A stretch of DNA of 35,552 nt, taken from contig CAXTHM010000038.1 of the NCBI GenBank assembly GCA_964244115.1, positions 1-35,552 on the forward strand. Direction: 5' to 3'. The notes beneath the pieces were generated by a model, which worked only from the letters and a program-made list of their open reading frames with translations, ran no database searches and had not been told where the DNA came from. Positions within the stretch are counted from its first letter, which is position 1; each line of letters starts with the position of its first letter. Positions 7,737-16,611 of this stretch are shown here, in pieces. This stretch comes from CADCWK01 sp964244115. GTDB lineage: Bacteria > Chloroflexota > Chloroflexia > Thermomicrobiales > UBA6265. The position numbers and the translations under genes were made by a program.

Positions 7737-10700
7737 CTACCCCCGTCGGCTCGACGCGAGCACCCGCTCGGCGTCCCCACTCAGGACCCGGGAGCGGGGC
7801 CGGTTCCCGACCGGTTCCGGCGTCGCCGCCACGACATCCGGCTTCGCCGGCCGGACGGCCTCGATCATGTCCAGCAGGACCCCCAGTGCCTCCTGCCACG
7901 GCATCCGCAGATCCGGCAGGCGGACCCGAACGCTGTTGGGCGTCAGGCGGACGGCCGGGCCGAAGCGGCGGGCGATCAGCTTCGCGTTCAGCGGTGCCGT
8001 CTCAACCGGCCGGATCACCATCTCCCGCTCGCGCTCGACGACCGACTCGATGCCGAGCGTCTCGCAGCGCAGCCGGACCGCGATCAGGGCGAGGAGGTGC
8101 TCGACCTCCTCGGGGATGTCGCCGAAGCGGTCGACCAGCTCGGCCCGCATGTCCTCCAGCGCCTCGGTCGAGCCGACGCTCGCAATCCGGCGGTAGGTCG
8201 CCAGCCGCAACTCGGTGTCGACGATGTAGCCGGCCGGGATCAGCGCGGTCAGGGGCAGGTCGAGCAGGACGGCGTTCGGGTCCGAGGTCGGTTGCCCCCT
8301 CGTGATCTCGTCGACGGCCTGACTGAGCAGCCGGATGTAGAGGTCGAAGCCGATCGAGGCGATGTGGCCGCTCTGCTCGGCGCCGAGGATGTTGCCGGCG
8401 CCGCGGATCTCCATGTCGCGCATGGCGACCCGGAGCCCGGCCCCGAGCTCGGTCGCCTCCTGGATCGCCTCCAGCCGCTCCTGCGCTACCTCGCTGATCG
8501 ACTTGCCCTGCCGGTAGAGCAGGTAGGCGTAGGCTCGCTGCGTGCTGCGGCCGACCCGACCCCGGAGCTGGTAGAGCTGCGTCAGCCCGAGCGCGTCGGC
8601 GTGGTCGATCACGATCGTGTTGACGTTGGCGATGTCGATCCCGGACTCGATGATCGTCGTCGAGATCAGCACGTCGAACTCGTGCCGCACGAACGAGAGG
8701 ATGATGTCCTCCAGGACCGCCTCGTCCATCTGCCCGTGGCCGACGCCGATCCGGGCCTCCGGGACGAGTTCGCGGATCCGGTGGGCGAGCAGGTCGATGT
8801 CGTGGACGCGATTGTGGACGAAGTAGATCTGCCCACCGCGATCCAGCTCCCGCAGGACGACCTCCCGGATCAGGTGATCGCTCCATTCGGTCACGAACGT
8901 CCGGACCGGCAGCCGTGCCTGTGGGGCCGTGTCGATCACGCTGATGTCCCGGATGCCGGCCAGCGACATGTGCAGCGTCCGTGGGATCGGGGTAGCGCTC
9001 ATGCTCATCACGTCGACCGCCGTCCGGAACCGCTTGAGGAACTCCTTCTGGCGGACGCCGAAGCGCTGCTCCTCGTCGACGACGACCAGCCCGAGGTCCT
9101 TGAAGGCGACATCGCCCTGGACGATCCGGTGGGTGCCGATCACGATGTCGATCAGCCCGTCCCTGAGATCCTTGAGGATCTGACGCTGGGCCGCCTTGTC
9201 CCGCAGCCGCGACAGCATCTCGACCCGGACGGGATACGACGACAGCCGCTGGGTGAAAGTCTGGAAATGCTGCAGGGCGAGGACCGTCGTCGGAACCAGG
9301 ACGGCGACCTGCTTGCCGCCGTTGACGGCCTTGAACGCGGCCCGGAGCGCGACTTCGGTCTTGCCGAAGCCGACATCGCCGCAGACGAGCCGGTCCATCG
9401 GCTGGTCGGACTCCATGTCGGCCTTGACGCTGTCGATCGCCTTCTGCTGGTCGACCGTCTCCTCGTACGGGAACGACTCTTCGAGCTCGATGTCCCAGGT
9501 CGAGTCCGACGGGAAGGCGTGGCCGGCCGAGGTCTCGCGCTCGGCGTAGAGCTGGATCAGCTCCCAGGCCATCTCCCGGATCGCCCGGCGCACGCGCTGC
9601 TTGGTCCGGACCCACTCGCCCGAGCCGAGCCGGGAGGCGACCGGGTCGGCGCCGCCGCCCGTGTAGCGGGAGACGCGGTCGCTCTGGTCGACCGGGACGT
9701 AGAGTTTGTCGCCTTTCGCGTAGACGAGCAGCATGTACTCGCGCTCGACACCCGAAGCGTCCATCCGGACGAGGCCGGTGAACTGGGCAATGCCGTGGTC
9801 GATGTGGACGACGTACTCTCCCGGAGTGAAGTCGGCAGCGTTGCTGCCGGCGTCGCTGGTCTGGCGCCGGTAGGTCCGCCGGGTCGCCTTCCGGAACNNN
9901 NNNNNNNTCCAGGTCGGTCAGGATCACGGCCGACCCGTCGTCGGACTCGATCTCCCAGCCGGCGGGCAGATCGGAGCGGACGATCGTGATCCGGCCGGCG
10001 GTCACCGGGGCCGGCGGCGCATCGCGATCGACCAGGTCGAAGGCGACGTCCCGCTCCGTGAGCAGTTCGCCGAGCCGGTCGCCCTGGTCGGAGGCGAGGT
10101 AGATCGCCCATCCTGAGGCGCTGCGGTGGGTGACGGCATCGACCATGGCATCGAGGCGACCGGCGTAGAGCGGCGCGTCGGCGACGGCCGGGAGGTCGAT
10201 CTCCAGATGGCCGGACGCCTCACCGAAGGCGACCTGGTCGTGCGCCCCGAGGAGCCGCTCGATCGCGTGCCAATCCGTGAAGGGCTGCTCCAGCCCCTTC
10301 GGTAATTCGCCCCCGCCGGTCGCGCTGACGAGGACATCGGCCGCGTGGGATGCCATCGCGGTCGCCGCCAGCTGGACGGCCTGAGGCTCCTCGACGAGGA
10401 CGAGCGCGGCTGGGTCGATGTAGTCCAGCACCGTCGTTCGCTTCGGGACGAGGTAGGAGGCCAGCAGATCGACGGAGGCGGGCGTCTGGCCGGACGCGAT
10501 CGCGTCGATCATCCGTCGCCATTCGGCCGCGATCTCGGCCCGCAGCCCGCCCGTGTCGAGACTTTCGAGGGCATCGGCAATCCGGGCTAGTCGCCACAGT
10601 GGCAGTTCCGACGGCGGCAAGAGGAGGGTCTCGGTGAGGCGATGCTGGGAGCGCTGGGTGCGCGGGTCGAAGGCACGGATCGTGTCGATCTCGTCGCCGA

Positions 10701-11304
10701 AGAAGTCGAGCCGGACCGGGAACTCGGCGCCGGGCACGAAGACGTCGATGATGCCGCCCCGGCGGGCGAGCGTGCCGGGCTCCTGGACGAGTGGTGAGGT
10801 CGAATAGCCGACCGTCGTCGCCCAGGTCAGAACATCGTCGATCCGGAGCCGCTGCCCCGGCCGGATGCGCAGGGTCTGCTTCTGGAGCTCGTCCGCCGCC
10901 ATGACGATCTGGACCAGACCGCGAACGGTCACCACCAGCGCGGCCGGGGCGTCGGCCCCGCCGGCGTTCAGTCGGGCCAGCAGGGCGACGCGCTCGGCGG
11001 CCAGGGCGCTGTCGAACGGGAGTTGCTCATAGGGCAGCGCCTCGGGCGACGGCCAGACGGCGACGGCGCGATCGGCCGGCAGGAAGGCCAAGAGCGACGA
11101 CGCGAGGCTTTCCGCCCGGTCGCTCCGCGAGGCGAGGATCAGCGTCGTTTCCGTCCGTCCGGCGATCAGGGCGGCCATCGCCGCCGCCCGGGCCGAGGTC
11201 GGCAGCGAGACGAAGCTGATCCGCTGCCGGTCTCCTCCCGTCGACGCTGCCAGATGATCCCGCACCGCCTTGAGCTGCGGCAGATCACGCAGGACGTCCG
11301 TCAT
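7737..11304 (-). CDS. mfd: Transcription-repair coupling factor Mfd (interrupted by an assembly gap)
   Basis: Mfd pushes stalled RNA polymerase off damaged DNA and recruits UvrA. The N-terminal UvrB-like region runs from about 11304 to 9908 and includes RRGGIIDVFVP. The polymerase-interacting motif FTPGEYVVHIDHGIAQ follows the gap. The RecG-like helicase has Walker A GDVGFGKT at about 9357-9380, a DEEQRFGV box and SATPIPRTL. A C-terminal regulatory domain ends at 7737. Ten N at 9898-9907 break the frame; a true gap of 9 bases restores it and leaves room for the usual TD(L)E-x-FG-F sequence. The total is then about 1188 residues, normal for Mfd. The ATG at 11304 is preferred; a GTG at 11319 is also possible, and neither has a strong ribosome site. 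Confidence 0.93.
9898..9907. other. Assembly gap of 10 N within mfd
   Basis: The run of N separates two mfd halves in different frames. The flanking codons read TDL-(D/E) before and FRK after, and the family usually has about four residues here. That argues for 9 missing bases, or another multiple of three, rather than 10. Confidence 0.85.
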
Positions 11305-11392
11305 CGCAGCAAGACTCACCGGCACATCCCTGTTCGCAAGGCGCAGCACGAAACGCCGGACAGGCGGTCTTCCGCCTCCGGACTCATCCCGT

Positions 11393-11399
11393 TAGTATA
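11393..11399. promoter_or_regulatory. Near-symmetrical -10 element between mfd and comEA
   Basis: The plus strand reads TAGTATA. It gives a TATACT -10 for mfd on the minus strand and a TAGTAT -10 for comEA on the plus strand. No good -35 is seen on either side. Similar heptamers lie in two other divergent gaps in this window. Confidence 0.4.
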
Positions 11400-11485
11400 T
11401 CGCACCGGCATGTTCGGACTGCGCTTCGCGATCACCATCGGTCAGAGAATCCGCCGATCGTCCGGTCCGAAAGGACGCCCGCCCG

Positions 11486-12160
11486 ATGCCCGGAGCCGTG
11501 AGTCGACTCGCCCTCATCGTCTTCTGTTCCGTTCTGCTCGCCAGCGCACTCGCGCTGGCGCTGCGGTCTATCGACGCACGCCACGCACCACCCATCGTGA
11601 TCGTCGACACGGCCGCCGAGCGCCCGGTCATCGTCGTGATCGACGGGGCCGTCGCCACGCCGGGTGTCCAGACGCTTCCGGCCGGCGCCCGGTTGAACGA
11701 CGCGGTCACGGGGGCGGGCGGCTTCACCGCCGACGCCGCCTCGGACGAGCTGAATCTGGCCCGCCTCCTCGTCGACGGGGAGCGGGTGACCGTCGGGCGG
11801 GTCGCAGCGGAGGCCGTGGATCCGACGGTCGGCTCGGCGGTAACGATCGTCGTTACGACCGGAGCGGCGGGGCGGAGCGTCGAATCCGCGCCTCCGACGG
11901 TCGCTCCGACCGTTGCCCCAACGGATTCGACCCCGACGACCGATCCAACCGCAGCGCTGATCGACATCAATACCGCCAGTGTCGCTGAACTGGATGAATT
12001 GCCCGGTATCGGCCCAGTCCTCGCCCAGCGGATCGTCGACTACCGGGACGCGAACGGACCGTATCGCTCGGTCGATGAGCTGGAGGCGGTCGACGGAATC
12101 TCGGCGACGACGGTGGAGGAGCTGCGGCCCCTGATAACTGCCGGCACGGTCACCCCGTGA
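11486..12160 (+). CDS. comEA: ComEA-type DNA-binding competence protein
   Basis: ComEA is a membrane-anchored DNA receptor for natural transformation that passes DNA to the ComEC channel. The protein is 224 residues. A single membrane helix lies at about 7-26. An SLBB-type beta domain covers about 45-125. A Pro/Thr linker runs at 130-157. A helix-hairpin-helix DNA-binding domain starts INTASVAELDELPGIG at 161. The ATG at 11486 has AAAGGA ten bases upstream. The stop overlaps the comEC start in GTGA, so the two are translationally coupled. That gene pair is the classical competence arrangement. Confidence 0.93.
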   Translation: MPGAVSRLALIVFCSVLLASALALALRSIDARHAPPIVIVDTAAERPVIVVIDGAVATPGVQTLPAGARLNDAVTGAGGFTADAASDELNLARLLVDGERVTVGRVAAEAVDPTVGSAVTIVVTTGAAGRSVESAPPTVAPTVAPTDSTPTTDPTAALIDINTASVAELDELPGIGPVLAQRIVDYRDANGPYRSVDELEAVDGISATTVEELRPLITAGTVTP

Positions 12161-13644
12161 TCGGGATCTGGTGCGGGGCGGCGGTCCTGCTCGGCGTCGC
12201 GTTCGGCTTCGACGGCTGGCCGCTGGTGCTTGGGTCTGGCCTGCTCGCCTGGATTGGGATGCGGGACGTCATCCCCGCTGCGGCCCAACGGTCGCTGCTC
12301 GTCGTCGTACTGGCCGGTCTCGCCGGGATCGGAATGGTCCGGGCGGAGACGGTCGATCCGACCCCGTCTCTCCTCGAGCTCGGGGAGGTCGATCGGATCG
12401 AGGGGCGAGTCGTCTCACCCGTCCAGACCGACCTTCGGTATCAGCACCTTGACGTCGAGCTCGGCCGGGTCCGAGTCGATGACGTCTGGGCCGACGTGAT
12501 CGGAGTGGTCCGGGTCAGCGTGCCGGCCTCGCCGACGATCCGGTACGGAGACGTGGTCGGGCTAACCGGGAATCTGGACCCGACCGAGGATATCGAGCCA
12601 GGATATCGATCCTACCTGGCGCAGCACGGGATCTCCGGGAACGTCTTCGCCCGCAGCGTCTGGGTCGAACGGCCGGGATCGGGAGTTCGCCGGGCGGTGT
12701 TCAGTTTCGGCGCCGGCCTGGCGGTACGGCTGCGGAGGGTGGTCCCTGGCGACTCCGGCATCCTGCTCGGTGGGCTCGTCGTCGGAGATGACCGCGCCCT
12801 CTCCGACGACCTGGAGCGGTCGTTCCGGGAGACGGGGATGAGCCACATCACCGCGGTCAGCGGGTCCAACCTCGCGCTCGTGGTCGTGCTTCTGATGGCG
12901 GTGGGACCCCTCGGGTTGCGCCGGCGGCTGCCCTGGTTGCTCGCGGTGACGGTCGCGATCTGGCTGTACGCCGGAGTTACCGGACTGGAGCCGCCCGTGG
13001 TCCGCGCAGCCCTGATGGCGACGATGGCCTTGCTGGCGATCCCGTTCGGTCGCCGGCCGGATTATCTCGCCGCGGCGGTCCTGTCAGCCGCGCTGATGGC
13101 GTTCGGAGATCCCGGACTGATCCATGACATCGGGTTCCAGCTGTCTCTGGCGGCATCGGTCGCACTGGCGGCGGTCGGCGCCGGCGTCTCGATCACGTCC
13201 GCGTCCGGAGCCGTCCGGCTGGCGATCAACGGCAGCATCGTCGCCCAGATCGCGACGCTGCCGGTCACGCTGGCGGCGTTCGGGAGCGCCTCGCTGGTCT
13301 CGATCTCGCTGAACCTGATCGTCGGCCCACTGGTCGGGATCGCCTTCCCGGTCGCCTTCGCCGGCGCCCTACTCGGGATCGTCAGCCCGGCGGCCGGGGA
13401 TGCCGTGATCGCGATCGCCGGCTGGGTCGGCGACCTCATCCTGCTGGTCATCGACTCGTTCGCGCGATTGCCGTTCGCCAGCGTGGCGGTTCCCGTTCTG
13501 ACGCGTTCCGGACAGGTCGGTCTCCTGCTGATCTCGCTGCTGGTCGTCGTGCTGGTTTCGGAGGATGGCCGCCGTTGGCTGAATCGCCTGCCCTGGCGAC
13601 GACGGGCGGCGCCGGTCACGCTGAAGCCGGACGCGTCGCGTTGA
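12157..13644 (+). CDS. comEC: ComEC/Rec2 DNA-uptake channel, short form
   Basis: ComEC is the inner-membrane channel that takes single-stranded DNA into the cell during transformation. The protein is 495 residues. An N-terminal soluble DUF4131-like region lies at about 60-165, with hydrophobic helices on each side. The competence domain begins near residue 228 with MSHITAVSGSNLAL and continues as a set of membrane helices to about 475. The C-terminal metallo-beta-lactamase-like domain of longer ComEC proteins (700-800 residues) is absent, and the reading frame stops cleanly after a basic tail. The GTG start at 12157 overlaps the comEA stop by four bases. The stop codon sits inside the -35 of the following tRNA promoter. 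Confidence 0.93.
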   Translation: MIGIWCGAAVLLGVAFGFDGWPLVLGSGLLAWIGMRDVIPAAAQRSLLVVVLAGLAGIGMVRAETVDPTPSLLELGEVDRIEGRVVSPVQTDLRYQHLDVELGRVRVDDVWADVIGVVRVSVPASPTIRYGDVVGLTGNLDPTEDIEPGYRSYLAQHGISGNVFARSVWVERPGSGVRRAVFSFGAGLAVRLRRVVPGDSGILLGGLVVGDDRALSDDLERSFRETGMSHITAVSGSNLALVVVLLMAVGPLGLRRRLPWLLAVTVAIWLYAGVTGLEPPVVRAALMATMALLAIPFGRRPDYLAAAVLSAALMAFGDPGLIHDIGFQLSLAASVALAAVGAGVSITSASGAVRLAINGSIVAQIATLPVTLAAFGSASLVSISLNLIVGPLVGIAFPVAFAGALLGIVSPAAGDAVIAIAGWVGDLILLVIDSFARLPFASVAVPVLTRSGQVGLLLISLLVVVLVSEDGRRWLNRLPWRRRAAPVTLKPDASR

Positions 13645-13669
13645 CACTGGGCGGGCCGGAGGGTATCGT
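13641..13669 (+). promoter_or_regulatory. Predicted tRNA-Glu promoter
   Basis: A consensus TTGACA (13641-13646), a 17-base spacer and TATCGT (13664-13669) lie directly before the tRNA. Transcription would start near 13676, only about two bases before the mature 5' end. The -35 contains the comEC stop codon (13642-13644). Confidence 0.75.
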
Positions 13670-13677
13670 TTCGCCGG

Positions 13678-13751
13678 GCCCCCATAGTCTAGCGGCCCAG
13701 GACGTCACCCTTTCAAGGTGAAGATCGCGGGTTCGAATCCCGCTGGGGGTA
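13678..13751 (+). tRNA. tRNA-Glu (TTC anticodon)
   Basis: A 74-base cloverleaf. The acceptor stem GCCCCCA pairs with TGGGGGT (a G-T pair at the first position). The anticodon stem TCACC/GGTGA encloses the loop CTTTCAA with anticodon TTC at 13712-13714. The T arm GCGGG-TTCGAAT-CCCGC is canonical. No CCA is encoded; the discriminator is A. Confidence 0.95.
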
Positions 13752-13794
13752 TCAACGGGGCCAGCCGCCGGACGAGAGTCCAGGCGGCTTCTGT

Positions 13795-14322
13795 GTGCCC
13801 ATCGTAGCGTTGACGCCGGCCGGATCGGAGCGATCGTTGACGAGTGAGAACCTGTCGGCCGAGTCGGTGATCGGGCTGCTCGGGCTCCGTCCGCTCGAAG
13901 GCGAGGGCGGCCTCTATCGGGAGACGTACCGGCTGGCCGCGGCCGATGGCCTTCCCGCGGCGACGGCGATCTACTACCTGCTCACGCCCGACACCTTCTC
14001 CGAGATCCACCGCTTGCCCCACGACGAGCTCTACCACTTCTACCTGGGTGACCCGGTCGATCTCCTGGTTCTTGGCCCGGATGGCTCGACCGTCAGTCGA
14101 ACGCTGGGCACCGACCTCGTGGGCGGGATGATGGTCCAGACGCTGGTGCCGGGCGGCCATTGGCAGGGGAGTCGACTGCGGGACGGTGGGCGGTACGCGC
14201 TGATGGGGACGACGATGACGCCTGGCTTCCGGTTCGAGGACTACGAGGGCGGGGACCGAGCGGGACTTCAGGCGACCTACCCGGACCGGTCGGCCGAGAT
14301 CGCGCGACTGACGCGGATCTGA
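13795..14322 (+). CDS. Cupin-superfamily protein (DUF985 family)
   Basis: This is a small cytoplasmic beta-barrel protein of the DUF985/cupin_5 family, whose biochemical role is not established. The protein is 175 residues from GTG at 13795. Family marks are LRPLEGEGGLYRETYR near 31-46, TAIYYLLTPDTFSEIHRL near 57-74, the metal-site-like HDELYHFYLGD near 76-86, and the later PGGHWQG and PGFRFEDYE blocks. An alternative start is TTG at 13837, which has GGAG six bases upstream and would remove 14 residues. That may be the true start, because the GTG lacks a good ribosome site. It follows tRNA-Glu with no obvious functional link. Confidence 0.85.
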   Translation: MPIVALTPAGSERSLTSENLSAESVIGLLGLRPLEGEGGLYRETYRLAAADGLPAATAIYYLLTPDTFSEIHRLPHDELYHFYLGDPVDLLVLGPDGSTVSRTLGTDLVGGMMVQTLVPGGHWQGSRLRDGGRYALMGTTMTPGFRFEDYEGGDRAGLQATYPDRSAEIARLTRI

Positions 14323-14430
14323 GTCCGGATCAGGTTCTCGGGCCAGAATGGTAGATTGATACCGACAGCCCCGGCGACGTGAGCCGGGCGCGAGCAGGCC
14401 GGCCCCGGCCTCACGGAGGGACCCCGACGC

Positions 14431-15411
14431 GTGGACATTCTTCTTCCCGCCGCTGGCTTCGGCACCCGGTTGCGACCGCAGACGTGGAGCAAGCCCAAGC
14501 CGCTCGTCAGCGTCGCGGGCAAGCCGATGCTCGCCCACGTCATGGACCGGTTGCTGCCCTACAACCCGACGCAGGTCACCATCGTCACCGGTTTCCTGGG
14601 CGAGCAACTGGAGGAGTGGGCCCGGGCCGAGTTGCCGATCCCGTCGACGTTCGTCGAGCAGCCCGAGATGCTCGGCCAGTGCGACGCGATCATCCGCGCC
14701 CGGCACCTGATCCCCGACGACCACGACGCCCTGATCCTGTTCCCGGACGCGATCTTCGAGGCCGACTTCGGACCCCTGGCGACGCTCGACGCCGACGCCG
14801 CCATGTTCACCAAGACCGTCGAGGACCCGTCCGCGCTCGGCATCGCCGTCGTCGAGGATGGGCGGATCGTGAAGCTCGTCGAGAAGCCGAAGGAACCGAT
14901 CTCCAAGCTGGCCGTGATCGGGATCTACTACGTCAAGCGGATGGGCGACCTGTACGAGGCGATCGAGGAGCAGATCCGGCGGGGGATCAGCCTCAAGGGC
15001 GAGTTCTACATCGCCGATGCCTTCCAGCTCATGATCGACGCCGGCAGGAAGGTCGTCTCGCTCCCCGTCACCGAGTGGGAGGACTGCGGCAACCCGACCG
15101 TCCTGCTCAGCACCAACCGCTACCTGCTCGACCGCGCCGGCACGGTCGACGAGCAGCGCGGCACCGCCACGATCATCGCCCCGAGCGCCGTCGCCGCCGA
15201 CGCCGTGGTGGAGCGTTCGATCATCGGCCCGTACGCCAGCGTCGCATCGGGCGTCACGATCCGGGATTCGGTCGTCCGCGACACGATCGTCGAGGTCGGG
15301 GCCACGATCACCTCCGCCGTCGTCGAGAACTCGCTGGTCGGGCGAAGGGCTCGCGTGAACGGGACGCCGGCGCGGGTGAATGTCGGCGACACCTCCGAGG
15401 TCTCGGTATGA
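14431..15411 (+). CDS. Sugar-phosphate nucleotidyltransferase
   Basis: This enzyme activates a sugar 1-phosphate with an NTP to give an NDP-sugar. The protein is 326 residues. The nucleotide-binding signature is close to the N-terminus: AAGFGTRLRPQTWSKPKPL, residues 6-24. The Rossmann-like catalytic domain ends near 235, with VEKPKEP near 150 and an EWEDCGNP block near 210. The last 90 residues are short hexad repeats rich in Ile and Val, typical of a left-handed beta-helix. This resembles glucose-1-phosphate thymidylyltransferase or GlmU-like proteins, and the substrate cannot be decided from sequence alone. The GTG start has GGAGGG about ten bases upstream. Its stop overlaps the prmA start (ATGA). 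Confidence 0.88.
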   Translation: MDILLPAAGFGTRLRPQTWSKPKPLVSVAGKPMLAHVMDRLLPYNPTQVTIVTGFLGEQLEEWARAELPIPSTFVEQPEMLGQCDAIIRARHLIPDDHDALILFPDAIFEADFGPLATLDADAAMFTKTVEDPSALGIAVVEDGRIVKLVEKPKEPISKLAVIGIYYVKRMGDLYEAIEEQIRRGISLKGEFYIADAFQLMIDAGRKVVSLPVTEWEDCGNPTVLLSTNRYLLDRAGTVDEQRGTATIIAPSAVAADAVVERSIIGPYASVASGVTIRDSVVRDTIVEVGATITSAVVENSLVGRRARVNGTPARVNVGDTSEVSV

Positions 15412-16340
15412 CCGACGCGACGGCATCGAACGGGTGGCTGGAACTGGCCGTCGAGGTCCACATGGAGGCGGTCGAGCCCGTCTCGGAGCTGTTCGCCCGG
15501 TACGGCTTCAACGAGGGCGTCGTGATCGAGGAGCCGTACCTGCAGGAACGGGACGGTGACAACGTCCGGGTCGATACGTCCCGGCCGGTGATCATCCGGA
15601 CCTTCCTCGCGGCGGCCGACACCGATATGGCGAAACTGGAGGAGATCCGGCGCGGCCTGTTCCATCTTAATCAGATCCGGCCGGTCGGCGACCTGATCAT
15701 CACCGAGCGGGCGGAGGAGGACTGGGCCCACACCTGGAAGGAGTTCTACCAGCCGGTCCGGGTCGGACGGAAGGTCGTCGTGCGGCCGCCCTGGCAGGAC
15801 TACGAGGAGGCGCCCGGCGACGTCGTCGTGATCCTCGACCCCGGCATGGCCTTCGGGACCGGGACACACCCGACGACCCGCCTCGCCATGACCGGGCTCG
15901 AAGCGGCGATCCGGGCGGGCGACGCCGTCCTCGACGTCGGGACGGGTTCCGGCGTTCTGGCCATCGCCGCCGCCCGGCTCGGGGCCGTCTCGGTCGATGC
16001 CAACGACATCGAGCCAGTCGCGGTCCGCTCGGCTCGGGAGAACGTCGAGCGCAATGATCTCGATGTCCCGGTCCGGGTCGAGGAGGGGACGGCTGGTCTG
16101 GACGGTCCCTTCCCGAAGACCTACTCGCTGGTCGTGGCGAACATCATCGCCCGGGTGCTGATCGAACTCGTCGAGGGCATCACCGGCTCGGTGGCGGACG
16201 GTGGGACGCTCGTCCTGGCCGGCATCATCGAGGGCCGGGAGGCGGACGTGATCGCCGCCTACGGGGCCCACGGGTTCGCGGTGACGGATCGGGATCAGAT
16301 CGAGGACTGGGTCGGCATGACCCTGCGCCGCTCGGCCTGA
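15408..16340 (+). CDS. prmA: Ribosomal protein L11 methyltransferase
   Basis: PrmA trimethylates amino groups of ribosomal protein L11 using S-adenosylmethionine. The protein is 310 residues, normal length. An N-terminal L11-recognition domain (about 1-100) leads to the methyltransferase. Conserved marks are EEDWAHTWKEFY near 102, DPGMAFGTGTHPTT near 144, the SAM-binding VLDVGTGSGVLAIAAARLGA near 174, and the ANIIARVL motif near 245 in the position of the usual N-P-P-Y-like site. The ATG at 15408 is fixed by its four-base overlap with the nucleotidyltransferase stop and by GAGG seven bases upstream. A hairpin terminator follows. A longer reading of this frame upstream is not supported. Confidence 0.95.
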   Translation: MTDATASNGWLELAVEVHMEAVEPVSELFARYGFNEGVVIEEPYLQERDGDNVRVDTSRPVIIRTFLAAADTDMAKLEEIRRGLFHLNQIRPVGDLIITERAEEDWAHTWKEFYQPVRVGRKVVVRPPWQDYEEAPGDVVVILDPGMAFGTGTHPTTRLAMTGLEAAIRAGDAVLDVGTGSGVLAIAAARLGAVSVDANDIEPVAVRSARENVERNDLDVPVRVEEGTAGLDGPFPKTYSLVVANIIARVLIELVEGITGSVADGGTLVLAGIIEGREADVIAAYGAHGFAVTDRDQIEDWVGMTLRRSA

Positions 16341-16376
16341 CGCTTCGACGCAACCGGTCCAAGTCACGGATTTGGG

Positions 16377-16420
16377 ACGGAACAGGCCCGGCGTGACGCT
16401 GGCCCCGTTCCGTTCTGTTT
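16377..16420 (+). terminator. Rho-independent-like terminator after prmA
   Basis: The stem ACGGAAC (16377-16383) with GTTCCGT (16407-16413) has additional GGCC/GGCC pairs inside. TCTGTTT follows. It is 37 bases past the prmA stop and ends the nucleotidyltransferase-prmA unit. Confidence 0.68.
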
Positions 16421-16464
16421 CATACGCAATGCGGTTGAAGAGCCGTCATTCGCTCGAAGCCGGT

Positions 16465-16566
16465 CGGTGGCGGAGCAGACCTCTCCCCAGACCCCTCTCC
16501 GGCTCGGCTCGTCGCTCACGCCGCTGAAGTGGCGTTCGGCTCCTCACCGCCCGGAGAGGGGAGTCT
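16465..16566. repeat. GC-rich intergenic repeat with inverted ends
   Basis: Positions 16465-16490 match the reverse complement of 1532-1557 at 24 of 26 sites. The part from 16489 opens with AGACCCCTCTCCGG and closes near 16566 with CCGGAGAGGGGAGTCT, forming imperfect inverted ends about 78 bases apart. It lies between two convergent genes (prmA and the glycosyltransferase). It is probably a non-coding repeat of the family seen at 1-60 and 25089-25139. Confidence 0.5.
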
Positions 16567-16611
16567 TGATCCGGATTCCGTATCAGATCCGGTTTTGGCC
16601 GATTCGAAGAT

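Noticed and set aside
7638..9989. A long plus-strand open frame across the mfd region
   Set aside because: It is antisense to mfd, biased to Asp, Arg and Gly, crosses the N gap and shows no domain.
13705..15426. A 573-codon minus-strand frame opposite the cupin and nucleotidyltransferase genes
   Set aside because: It is antisense to two clear genes and to tRNA-Glu, with low-complexity composition and no motif.
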